A DNA stretch of 40,248 bases, taken from Lutibacillus sp052034115. GTDB lineage: Bacteria; Actinomycetota; Actinomycetes; Actinomycetales; Dermatophilaceae. Shown piece by piece: positions 30,615 through 38,057 of this stretch. The position numbers were made by a program, and so were the translations under genes. Every line of letters begins with the position of its first letter. Positions within the stretch are counted from its first letter, which is position 1. Location: the NCBI GenBank assembly GCA_052034115.1, contig JBPOIZ010000013.1:1-40248 (forward strand), written 5' to 3'. The notes below the pieces were generated by a model. The model searched no databases. It saw only the letters and a list, made by a program, of their open reading frames with translations, and was not told the DNA's origin.

Positions 30615-31961
30615 TCAGGCGGGGACCACGTCCACCTGGCCGCGGCCCAGACCACGAAGCCCGTCGACGACCTGCTCGGCGTCGGCAACGATCACGACCG
30701 TCCAGGAGCCGTCGACGACATCGGCATACGCCTGGGTGAGCCGGTCCGCCGTCAGCGAGGGCAGGTCGGCCAGCATGGCGGTCGTGAAGTCCGTCGTCAG
30801 CGCATCCAGCGCCATCGTGGCCGCCTCGTCGGCCACGGCGTCGGCCGTGGCGAAGCGAGCCGGCGCGGTCTTGGCGACGTAGTCGATGCCGCGGCGCACC
30901 TCGGCATCGGTGAAACCGTGCCGACCGGACTCCAGCAGGCGGAGCAGGACATCTACCGCGTCGACCGTCGCGTCGGCCCGCACCGAGCCCGAGGTGACGA
31001 AGACGCCACCGCGGTGCCGGGGCCGAAAGCCGGACCGGATCCCGTAGGTATAGCCCTTCTCCTCGCGCAACACCGTGTCGATCCGGGCCGATGGCGAGCC
31101 GCCGACGAGGAAGCCGAGCACCGGGTAGGGCGCCCAGCCACCGGGCACCCGCCGATCGGGGCCGGGTGCCGCGACGACGAGCTCCGCCTGCACCGATCCG
31201 GGGCGGTCGACCACCACGATGCGCCGGCGGTCGACGGCGTAGGCCGGGTCGGGCGGCGCAGCGGCCAGCCCCTGAGGCGCCCCGGCCCAGCCGCCGAGCG
31301 TCTGCTCGACCAGAGCCAGCGTGTCGGACGGGAGGTCTCCGGCCAGGACGAGGGTCGCACCGGCTGCCCCGACGTGCGCCGCGTGGAACGCCGCGACATC
31401 GTCGCGGCTGATCGCGGCGATCGTCTCGGTACGGCCCGCCGCCGGGCGGCTCGCCCGGTCGGCCTGGTCATACAGGGTTCGGGCGAGCTGCCATGCTGCC
31501 CGTCGAGCGGGGACGGAACGCTCCTGCTCGATCTCGGCGAGCCGGGCCTGGGTATGGCGTTGCACCTCGTGCGCGGGGAAGGCGGGCTCGTCGAGGCACT
31601 GGCGCAGCAGGTCGAGCGCGGCCGGCAACCGGTGGACCGGGACGTCGACATCGACCGCGAGGCCGTTCTCGCCCACCCCGGCGCCGAGAGCCGCGCCGCT
31701 GCGTTCGAGCAACACGGCCATCTGCGAGGCGGTATGCCGTTCGGTGCCCTCGTCCAGGGTGCGCGCCATAAGCGTGGCCACCCCCTCGCGGTCGAGCGGT
31801 TCATCGCGCAGAGTGAGTGGCACCGCCAGCCGAACCGAGGTGACGTACTGGCCGGGCACGTCGTAGCTCAGCACCTGCAGGCCCGAGTCGAGGACGGTGC
31901 GTCGCGGCGTCGGGAAGGCCCAGGGAGCCGTGGGGCCCGGGACGGGACGCGAGGTCGTCAT
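30615..31961 (-). CDS. M16 family peptidase-like protein, non-catalytic partner
   Basis: A 448-residue M16 (pitrilysin-like) protein. The N-terminal fold is intact, but where active members have HxxEH it reads GVATLMARTLDEGTERH, so the zinc site is missing. The C-terminal half keeps LREEKGYTYGIRSGF, the Arg/Tyr pair that completes the active site of a partner subunit. This is the classic inactive subunit of a heterodimeric M16 enzyme. The ATG at 31961 overlaps the stop of the catalytic subunit by 4 nt and has GGAGGAG upstream, so the two are coupled. A role in processing small peptides is inferred. Confidence 0.9.
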   Translation of the reverse strand: MTTSRPVPGPTAPWAFPTPRRTVLDSGLQVLSYDVPGQYVTSVRLAVPLTLRDEPLDREGVATLMARTLDEGTERHTASQMAVLLERSGAALGAGVGENGLAVDVDVPVHRLPAALDLLRQCLDEPAFPAHEVQRHTQARLAEIEQERSVPARRAAWQLARTLYDQADRASRPAAGRTETIAAISRDDVAAFHAAHVGAAGATLVLAGDLPSDTLALVEQTLGGWAGAPQGLAAAPPDPAYAVDRRRIVVVDRPGSVQAELVVAAPGPDRRVPGGWAPYPVLGFLVGGSPSARIDTVLREEKGYTYGIRSGFRPRHRGGVFVTSGSVRADATVDAVDVLLRLLESGRHGFTDAEVRRGIDYVAKTAPARFATADAVADEAATMALDALTTDFTTAMLADLPSLTADRLTQAYADVVDGSWTVVIVADAEQVVDGLRGLGRGQVDVVPA

Positions 31962-33235
31962 ACCTGCTCCTCCACGAGGTAGGCCACTGTCGCCCGGCGC
32001 TCGGGCACCAGATACGCCGCCGCGGCCTCGCGGACCTGAGCGGCCGTCACGGCCGAGACGTCGGCGAGGTAGTGGTTGACGTAGTCCGGGTCGCCGTGCT
32101 GGAGCGCGTAACGGCAGATCAGGTCGGCGCGCTGCTCCTGGCTGGCCAGGAGCGAGAGCCACCACCGTTCGGTCTGCGCCAGGGCGATCTCCAGCTCGAG
32201 GTCCGTCGGCCCCTCGGCGGCGAACCGCGCCATTTCCTCGACAAGGACCGCCTCGACGTCGTCGGGCCGGTGCCCAGCGGCGACGTCGATGCTGACGATG
32301 CCGAGCGAGACCCCGTCGACGAACCCCCACGAGTGCGCGTCGACGTCGGTGGCCGACTGGTCGGTGCGGATCATTCGCTCGACCAGCCGCGAGGTCGACA
32401 GACCCCCGAGCACGTCCAGCGCCACCTGGGTGGCCACGAAGTCCGCGCTGCCCTGTTCCGGCAACCGCAGCGCGACATACAGCCGGTGGTTCGGCACCGG
32501 GCCGCGGCGCTCCAGCCGCACCGCCTCGGACAACGGGGCCAGTGGGTGGGGGGCCGGCCGGGCCGGAATGTCGGCCCGTGCGATGCCCCCGAAGTAGGTC
32601 TCGACGAGCTCGAAGGCGCGCTCCGCGGCGATGTCCCCGACGACGGTGAGCACCGTGTTGTTCGGGGCGTAGTGCGCCGTGAAGAACTCGTGGACGTCCT
32701 GCAGCGTCGCCGCGTCGAGGTCCTCCATCGACCCGATGGTCGGGTGGTGGTAGGGGTGTTCGGGCGGGAAGACGGTCGCGTAGACGTCGATCAGCGCGGT
32801 GCCGTAGGGCACGTTGTCGTAGCGCTGGCGCTTCTCCTCCTTGACCACATCGCGCTGATTGTCGAGGTTCTCCTGGGTCACCGCGTCGAGCAGGTGCGCA
32901 TGCCGGTCGGCCTCGAGCCACAGGGCCAGTTCGAAGGCCTCGGTGGGCACCGTCTCGAAGTAGTTGGTGCGGTCGAACCAGGTCGTGGCATTGAGTCGAC
33001 CGCCTTGGGCCATGAGCGCCTCGAAGTGCTCACCGCTGGCGACGTTGCGCGACCCCTGGAACATCAGGTGCTCGAAGAGGTGCGCGAAACCGGTGCGCCC
33101 GGGGGCTTCGTGCCGGGACCCGACGTCGACCCAGAGGTTGAGCGTCACGGTCGGGACGGCATGGTCCTCGGACACGACGACGCGCAGCCCGTTGTCGAGG
33201 GTGCGCGTCTCGATGGGGTACCTGATGGCGAGCAC
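31958..33235 (-). CDS. M16 family zinc metallopeptidase, catalytic subunit
   Basis: A 425-residue pitrilysin-type peptidase. GFAHLFEHLMFQGS carries the inverted zinc motif HxxEH, and NLDNQRDVVKEEKRQRYDN supplies the downstream Glu ligand. No signal peptide is seen, so it is probably cytosolic. Two consecutive GTG codons (33238, 33235) are possible starts; 33235 is chosen because it lies 6 nt after TAGGGT, the usual leaderless spacing. The non-catalytic partner is coupled downstream. Substrate unknown; related pairs act on signal peptides, oligopeptides or RiPP leaders. Confidence 0.92.
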   Translation of the reverse strand: MLAIRYPIETRTLDNGLRVVVSEDHAVPTVTLNLWVDVGSRHEAPGRTGFAHLFEHLMFQGSRNVASGEHFEALMAQGGRLNATTWFDRTNYFETVPTEAFELALWLEADRHAHLLDAVTQENLDNQRDVVKEEKRQRYDNVPYGTALIDVYATVFPPEHPYHHPTIGSMEDLDAATLQDVHEFFTAHYAPNNTVLTVVGDIAAERAFELVETYFGGIARADIPARPAPHPLAPLSEAVRLERRGPVPNHRLYVALRLPEQGSADFVATQVALDVLGGLSTSRLVERMIRTDQSATDVDAHSWGFVDGVSLGIVSIDVAAGHRPDDVEAVLVEEMARFAAEGPTDLELEIALAQTERWWLSLLASQEQRADLICRYALQHGDPDYVNHYLADVSAVTAAQVREAAAAYLVPERRATVAYLVEEQV

Positions 33236-33241
33236 CACCTG

Positions 33242-33247
33242 ACCCTA
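33242..33247 (-). promoter_or_regulatory. -10 element TAGGGT, leaderless start
   Basis: On the minus strand TAGGGT is followed by 6 nt and GTG 33235, but only 3 nt before GTG 33238, so it discriminates between the two candidate starts. Confidence 0.5.
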
Positions 33248-33322
33248 TGTGATCACCGGGTGCCGAGCCCGTCAGGCCGGGCCAGCGCGTCTCACCGGGG
33301 CCGGGACCCCGCCGAACCCGCC

Positions 33323-33424
33323 TCATGAGTCACGCGGTCGGCCCCCGCCGCTCGGCCCAGAGCGACACTCCCCGCCGCGCGCCCCCGGCGTTCGCCATCA
33401 CAGGGACCCGCACCTGACTCATGA
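33323..33424. repeat. Separated inverted repeat TCATGAGTCA / TGACTCATGA
   Basis: The 10-mer at 33323-33332 is the exact reverse complement of that at 33415-33424. Both lie in the 222-bp gap between the Dyp peroxidase stop and the M16 start. They may be paired protein-binding sites. Nothing else was recognised in the gap. Confidence 0.5.
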
Positions 33425-33457
33425 ATCACATCGGTGTAATTCGCCGGCTACGACGGC

Positions 33458-34687
33458 CTACCCGAGCAACGCGGCACCGAGGATCTGCCCGTCCTGGCAG
33501 CCGGGCAGGACGGCATACACCGCGGATCCGACCGGGGTCGTCCACGTGTTGAGCAGGTCGGGGCCGTCGAGCCGCCGATGGACCGGGACGAACTGTTCGG
33601 CGACGTCTCGTTGGTAGGTGACGAACAGCAGCCCGGCGTCTGCGGTGGCGGTGGAATCGGCGCCGAGGGGTGCTTCGTAGGAGTACGGCCGGCGGTAGAA
33701 CCGCTCCCGCGGGGTCTGCGGCGCTGCGTGCCGGATGTGGGAGAAGGCGGGCACCTTCGTCAGGCCGACCTCGTTGACCGCCTCGAGGTCGGCCTTGTCG
33801 CTCGGCAGGCCACCAGACAGCGGCGTGCCGTCGTCGAGGGTGCGCCCGATGGTCTGCTCCTTGGCGGAGCGGTCGAGCTTGTCCCAGGTGTCCAGGTTCA
33901 TGGCGATCCGCCGGATGACCAGGCCGGAGCCGCCGACCAGCCAGTCCGGACCCTCGGGGCCGACCCAGACCAGGTCGTCGAAGTCGGCGCTGCCGGGGAC
34001 CGGGTTGATCGTGCCGTCGACCTGGCCCATGAGATTGCGCATCTCGGTGACCGAACCGGCCGGGCGACGGAAGCCGGGCTGCACCCAGCGCCGTTCGGCA
34101 ATCCCCGTCGCGGCGACGAGCATGGCCCGCGTGGCGTGCGAGACCACCGTCGGGTCGTCCGCGCAGAGTTGGACGACGACGTCGGTCTGACCGTACGCCG
34201 GATCGAGCCGGTCCACGCCGAGCGTGGGAAGCGGGGCGAGCCAGTCGGGCGCGACGGCACCGGCGAGTTCGACGACGGCGCGGCTGACGCCGACGGTGAT
34301 GGTCAGTCGGGCCGAGGGCCCGGCGAGGTCCGGCTGTGGGTCGGCCAGGGTGGGTCGCCCTGACGCCAGACGGGCTGCGTCGTCGGTCCACACCGTCAGG
34401 AGCCGCCGCAGCGACTCCCGGTCGGCACCGGGCACCAGGTCGAGCCCCAGAAACGTGACGTGGGCCTGCGGCGCCGTGGCGATTCCGCCCTGGTGAGCGC
34501 CGTAGAACGGCTCGACGACCTCGAAGGTGTCGCCCGCCGCAGTGGGGGTGACCCCGTCGGAGTCACCCCCACCGAGGACGGACCGCCCCGCGACCCCGAG
34601 CCCGGCGCCGCCGACGAGGGCAGCGCCATACCCGAGGACCGATCGCCGGCTCAGGCCGTGCTCGTCGCGGGGATGGTGGTCAGTCAT
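33458..34687 (-). CDS. Dyp-type heme peroxidase, Tat-exported (EfeB-like)
   Basis: A 409-residue exported peroxidase. The twin-arginine signal is LSRRSVLGYGAALVGGAGLG near the N-terminus. The family motif GxxDG is GQVDG at about 221-225, with the distal Asp; the proximal heme His is in FSHIRHAAP (about 317-320), followed by the PRERFYRRPYSY block. EfeB-type proteins oxidise Fe2+ or release iron from heme; others oxidise dyes. There is no efeU or efeO nearby; instead a PCuAC copper protein and a membrane protein precede it in one operon, suggesting a role in extracytoplasmic metal handling. ATG 34687 has GAGG upstream. Confidence 0.92.
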   Translation of the reverse strand: MTDHHPRDEHGLSRRSVLGYGAALVGGAGLGVAGRSVLGGGDSDGVTPTAAGDTFEVVEPFYGAHQGGIATAPQAHVTFLGLDLVPGADRESLRRLLTVWTDDAARLASGRPTLADPQPDLAGPSARLTITVGVSRAVVELAGAVAPDWLAPLPTLGVDRLDPAYGQTDVVVQLCADDPTVVSHATRAMLVAATGIAERRWVQPGFRRPAGSVTEMRNLMGQVDGTINPVPGSADFDDLVWVGPEGPDWLVGGSGLVIRRIAMNLDTWDKLDRSAKEQTIGRTLDDGTPLSGGLPSDKADLEAVNEVGLTKVPAFSHIRHAAPQTPRERFYRRPYSYEAPLGADSTATADAGLLFVTYQRDVAEQFVPVHRRLDGPDLLNTWTTPVGSAVYAVLPGCQDGQILGAALLG

Positions 34688-34702
34688 GTCGGATCACTTA
34701 CC

Positions 34703-35251
34703 TCAGTGGTCGTGCGTCATCGACTCGGTCGAGCCGGGCTGGTACGTCTCGTTGCCGGCCTCGAACGTCTTGACCGGTGCGGTGTAGGTCACCGAGGTGC
34801 CGTCGGACAGCTTCAGGGTGATCTCGACGCTCGTGCCGCTCTTGAGCGGTTCCTTCAGGCCCATGAGCATGACGTGGTCGTGCCCGGGCGCCAGTTCATA
34901 ACTGCCGCCGGCCTTGAGGACGAAACCGCCCTCCTTGGGTCGCATCTTCATCGTGCCGTCGACCATGGCGACCTCGTGGAGCTCGACCATGCCGGCGACC
35001 GAGGACGACCCGCTGACGACGGTGACGTCCTTGTCGCCGTGGTTGTGCAGCATGCCGAACGAGCCGGTCATCTCACCATCGGCGGCCTTGACCCACGCAT
35101 CGTGCATCTCGACCCCGTGCTCCTCGTGCATGGAGCTGCTCATCGGCGAGGTCGCGGCGGGAGTGGGGGTGCTCGACCCACACCCGGCGGTGAGGGCGAG
35201 CGCGAGCAGAACTCCGCCGGCCCCCAGGGCGCGGCGAGAGGTGATCTTCAT
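34703..35251 (-). CDS. PCuAC-type copper chaperone lipoprotein
   Basis: A 182-residue secreted copper-binding protein. The signal peptide ends in a lipobox LTAGC with Cys24 as the lipidation site. The PCuAC domain has HDAWVKAADGEMTGSFGMLHN, VELHEVAMVDGTMKMRP and APGHDHVMLMGL, giving the His/Met ligands of the H..M..HxM copper site, although the usual HxM spacing is altered to HEVAM. A Met/His-rich linker SSSMHEEHGVEMHD and the C-terminal MTHDH add further ligands. GAAAGG precedes the ATG. It is the middle gene of the operon, delivering Cu(I) to extracytoplasmic sites such as cytochrome oxidase or binding excess copper. Confidence 0.9.
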   Translation of the reverse strand: MKITSRRALGAGGVLLALALTAGCGSSTPTPAATSPMSSSMHEEHGVEMHDAWVKAADGEMTGSFGMLHNHGDKDVTVVSGSSSVAGMVELHEVAMVDGTMKMRPKEGGFVLKAGGSYELAPGHDHVMLMGLKEPLKSGTSVEITLKLSDGTSVTYTAPVKTFEAGNETYQPGSTESMTHDH

Positions 35252-35262
35252 ATGGTTGCCTT

Positions 35263-35928
35263 TCAACGCTGAGTGGCGCGCGGCCTCGGACGACGCCGCG
35301 CGGAGCAACACGTGACTCTGCGAAGCGGCGGGGGGCCGCGGCGAAGGGGCAGCCGGTATGCCGGTGCCGGCACCGGGGCAGCCACCGCGATGAAGGCCAG
35401 CGGTGACCACGCCACCCGCAGCGGCTCGGCGGTGGTGAACGGAGTCAAGCGCGGGCGCAGGACCGACCACAGGGCCCAGAGGGCCTGCTCGCCATACAAG
35501 ACGAGTAGCGCAGTGCCCGCAGTGGCCACGACGTGCGACCAGAGCATGGCACCACCGACGTGGGCCGCCAGGGAGTGGCTGGCGTGAGCGCCCACGGCGC
35601 TTGACGACAGGGAATCCACCAAGGTGCCGGTGCCGTGAGCATGGCCCGGCGCGTGGCCGAGGCCGACCGGTGCGGCCACGATGGTCAGGGCCAGGTGGGC
35701 GACGAACTGACCGATGCCGAGCACGCCGACCACGGCGCCTGGGCCGAGCCGGCGACCCGTCACGGTGCCCGCTCCCAGGCCGGCCAGCCCCCACATCAGC
35801 ACCAGGCCCCACGTCGGGGGCAGGACGCCGCCGCCGTTGACGTGAGCGGCGCAGGCGAGCAGGAGCACGAGGCCGCCCAGCGTCAGGGAGCGTCCGAGGC
35901 GGACGACGCCGTGCGCAGGGGTGGCCAC
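35263..35928 (-). CDS. Hypothetical membrane protein with His-rich loop
   Basis: A 221-residue protein of unknown family with about five hydrophobic segments. Between segments three and four lies a His-rich loop, GLGHAPGHAHG followed by SHSLAAHVGGAMLWSHV, suggestive of metal binding. The C-terminal 30 residues are Arg/Pro-rich and cytoplasmic, ending CCSARRRPRPRATQR. GTG 35928 follows TAGGAT by 7 nt and starts the operon with PCuAC (11 bp downstream) and the Dyp peroxidase. Position and His content suggest copper or other metal handling; this is inference. Confidence 0.75.
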   Translation of the reverse strand: MATPAHGVVRLGRSLTLGGLVLLLACAAHVNGGGVLPPTWGLVLMWGLAGLGAGTVTGRRLGPGAVVGVLGIGQFVAHLALTIVAAPVGLGHAPGHAHGTGTLVDSLSSSAVGAHASHSLAAHVGGAMLWSHVVATAGTALLVLYGEQALWALWSVLRPRLTPFTTAEPLRVAWSPLAFIAVAAPVPAPAYRLPLRRGPPPLRRVTCCSARRRPRPRATQR

Positions 35929-35935
35929 GGCGACG

Positions 35936-35941
35936 ATCCTA
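35936..35941 (-). promoter_or_regulatory. -10 element TAGGAT, leaderless start
   Basis: On the minus strand TAGGAT is followed by 7 nt and the GTG of the membrane protein, probably the promoter of the three-gene metal operon. Confidence 0.55.
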
Positions 35942-36029
35942 GACCGCGCGGCCGCTCGACGGACCCAGCCGCGACAGGGGTCACGCCGGACGGCAGGATG
36001 GGGTCACCACGGGACGGCGGAGGTGCGCG

Positions 36030-37232
36030 ATGGTGCAGACGGCATACCTCATCGACGGGGTGCGCACTCCGATCGGACGCTATGGCGGCGCGCTGGCGCC
36101 GGTTCGACCCGACGACCTGGCCGCGCACGTCGTGCGAGAGCTCCTCGGCCGGCATCCGGACCTGGCCCCCGAGACGATCGACGACGTCGTGCTCGGCTGC
36201 GCCAACCAGGCGGGTGAGGACAACCGCAACGTCGCCCGGATGGCGGGGCTGTTGGCCGGGCTGCCGGCGAGCGTGCCCGGGGTGACCGTCAACCGTCTGT
36301 GTGCCTCAGGGCTCGACGCGGTGGCAGCTGCCGCCCGCGCCATCGTGGCCGGTGACGCCGAGGTCGTCGTCGCCGGGGGTGTCGAGTCGATGAGCCGGGC
36401 GCCCTTCGTCATCCCCAAGGCCACCGCGGCCTACGACCGCACCGCGCAGATCTACGACACGACGATCGGGTGGCGGTTCCCCAACCCCGTGCTCGTCGAG
36501 CGCTACGGCGTCGATCCCATGCCCGCCACCGCCCAACACGTGGCCGACGACTTCGGGATCACCCGCATCGATCAGGACGCCTTCGCGCTGCGGTCGCAGG
36601 AGCGCGCCGCGGACGCCATCGCCACCGGGCGCCTGGCGCGCGAGATCGCGCCCGTCGAGGTCCCCGCGGGGCGTGGCGCCACGACCATCGTCGACTCCGA
36701 CGAGCACCCCCGCCGGACCAGCCCCGACGCGCTGGCCCGGTTGCGACCGATCTTCGTCGGCGGATCGGTCACCGCGGGCAACTCCTCCGGAGTCAACGAC
36801 GGCGCGGCGGCCCTTCTGCTGGCTTCGGGCGCCGCCGTCGAACGGTTCGGCCTGAACCCCGTGGCGCGGATCGTCGCGACCTCGTCGGCCGGGGTGGCGC
36901 CGCGGATCATGGGCATCGGTCCGGTGCCTGCGGTGGAGAAGCTGCTCGCGCGCACCGGCGTGGCCCTGGGCGAGGTGGGGGTCGTCGAGCTCAACGAGGC
37001 GTTCGCCGCACAGTCGCTCGCCGTGCTCCGGGGGCTCGGGCTGCCCGACGACGCCGACCACGTCAACCCCCACGGCGGGGCCATCGCGCTCGGGCATCCG
37101 CTCGGCATGAGTGGCGCCCGGCTGGCCCTCAGCGCGGCGCTGACCCTGGCCGATCGCCGCGAGAGGTATGCCGTGGCGACGATGTGCGTCGGCGTGGGTC
37201 AGGGCGTGGCCATGCTCCTGGCGGCCCCGTGA
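36030..37232 (+). CDS. Thiolase (acetyl-CoA acyltransferase, 3-oxoadipyl-CoA thiolase-like)
   Basis: A 400-residue thiolase. The acylated Cys is in VNRLCASGLDAV, with NEAFA, NPHGGAIALGHPLGMSGARL and ATMCVGVGQGVAML supplying the oxyanion and second catalytic residues. TIGWRFPNP is a segment shared with the PcaF/PaaJ branch that cleaves 3-oxoadipyl-CoA to succinyl-CoA and acetyl-CoA in aromatic degradation. No other paa or pca genes are nearby, so a broader beta-ketothiolase role stays possible. GGCGGAGG precedes the ATG. It converges on the SDR operon with an 18-bp gap. Confidence 0.9.
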   Translation: MVQTAYLIDGVRTPIGRYGGALAPVRPDDLAAHVVRELLGRHPDLAPETIDDVVLGCANQAGEDNRNVARMAGLLAGLPASVPGVTVNRLCASGLDAVAAAARAIVAGDAEVVVAGGVESMSRAPFVIPKATAAYDRTAQIYDTTIGWRFPNPVLVERYGVDPMPATAQHVADDFGITRIDQDAFALRSQERAADAIATGRLAREIAPVEVPAGRGATTIVDSDEHPRRTSPDALARLRPIFVGGSVTAGNSSGVNDGAAALLLASGAAVERFGLNPVARIVATSSAGVAPRIMGIGPVPAVEKLLARTGVALGEVGVVELNEAFAAQSLAVLRGLGLPDDADHVNPHGGAIALGHPLGMSGARLALSAALTLADRRERYAVATMCVGVGQGVAMLLAAP

Positions 37233-37250
37233 GGCGTGGCGCGGGGCTGC

Positions 37251-38057
37251 TCAGGCCGGTGGGGTGAACCGGCCGTCGATGGCGGTCCACCCTCCGTCGA
37301 CCATGAGCTGGCTGCCGGTGACGTAGCTGGCGGCATCGCTGATGAGGAAGACGACCGCCCCGACGAGCTCGTCCGGGCGCGCCCAGCGGCCGAGCGCGTT
37401 CTTCTGGGCGTAGGCGTCGGCCCACTCGGGCACGTCGCGGATCGGCTGGGTGAGCGCCGTCTCGACGATGCCCGGAGCGACGGCGTTGACCCGCACCCCC
37501 GAGGGGCCGAGCTCGGCCGCCGCGGTGCGGACCAGCTGCACGATGCCGGCCTTCGTCGCGGCATAGACCCCTTGTCCCGGCTCGACGACCCGGGAGCGGA
37601 TCGAGCTGAACACGACGATGCTGCCCGTGCCCCGCTCGGCCATGGGCCGCCCGAAGGCTCGCAGCACGTCGAAGGGCGCTCGCAGGTTGAGCGAGACGAC
37701 CCTGTCGAACTCCTCGACGGTGTAGTCCAGCAACCGCTTGCGCACGTTCGTCGCGGGCGTGTGGACGAGCCCGTCGAGCGGGCCGAGGTCCGCCGCCGCC
37801 CGCTGCGCCGCGCCCTCGGCACGCACGTCCAGCAGGTATGCCGTGGCGCCGGCCGAGCCGGCCTGGGCAGCGAGCCGCGCGGTCTGTTCTGCGGCGCCCG
37901 GCACCACGTCGCAGCAGATCACCTCCGCGCCGTGCGCGGCGAGGGCGATCGCGCACTCCCGGCCGATCCCGGCGCCGGCACCGATGACCGCAACGGTCCG
38001 ACCGTCCAGCCGGAAGAGCGATCCGTAACCTGCCGTGGCCGCAGCACCCTCGCTCAC
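37251..38057 (-). CDS. SDR family oxidoreductase
   Basis: A 268-residue classical short-chain dehydrogenase. Cofactor motif VIGAGAGIGRECAIAL (GxxxGxG), the NAG-equivalent in HTPATNVRK, catalytic Ser in VVFSSIRSRV, and YAATK with Tyr and Lys. PGIVETALT and SYVTGSQLMVDGGW complete the fold. An acidic Asp in ICCDVVPG suggests NAD preference. GTG 38057 overlaps the aldehyde dehydrogenase stop by 4 nt (GTGA). It acts with that enzyme in an operon of unknown substrate, perhaps alcohol to aldehyde to acid. Confidence 0.9.
   Translation of the reverse strand: MSEGAAATAGYGSLFRLDGRTVAVIGAGAGIGRECAIALAAHGAEVICCDVVPGAAEQTARLAAQAGSAGATAYLLDVRAEGAAQRAAADLGPLDGLVHTPATNVRKRLLDYTVEEFDRVVSLNLRAPFDVLRAFGRPMAERGTGSIVVFSSIRSRVVEPGQGVYAATKAGIVQLVRTAAAELGPSGVRVNAVAPGIVETALTQPIRDVPEWADAYAQKNALGRWARPDELVGAVVFLISDAASYVTGSQLMVDGGWTAIDGRFTPPA

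Noticed and set aside
30615..32921. Single fused 768-residue M16 protein
   Set aside because: The N-terminal third of that open frame is an Arg/Gly-rich shadow of the upstream peptidase; a good ribosome binding site and ATGA overlap define a separate gene starting at 31961.
33414..33440. Plus-strand promoter (CTGACT ... TGTAAT) antisense to the Dyp gene
   Set aside because: The spacer is only 15 bp and no plus-strand gene or RNA follows; not listed as a feature.
35977..36007. Direct repeat GGGGTCAC upstream of the thiolase
   Set aside because: Only 8 bp, GC-rich, with no dyad; too weak to call an operator.
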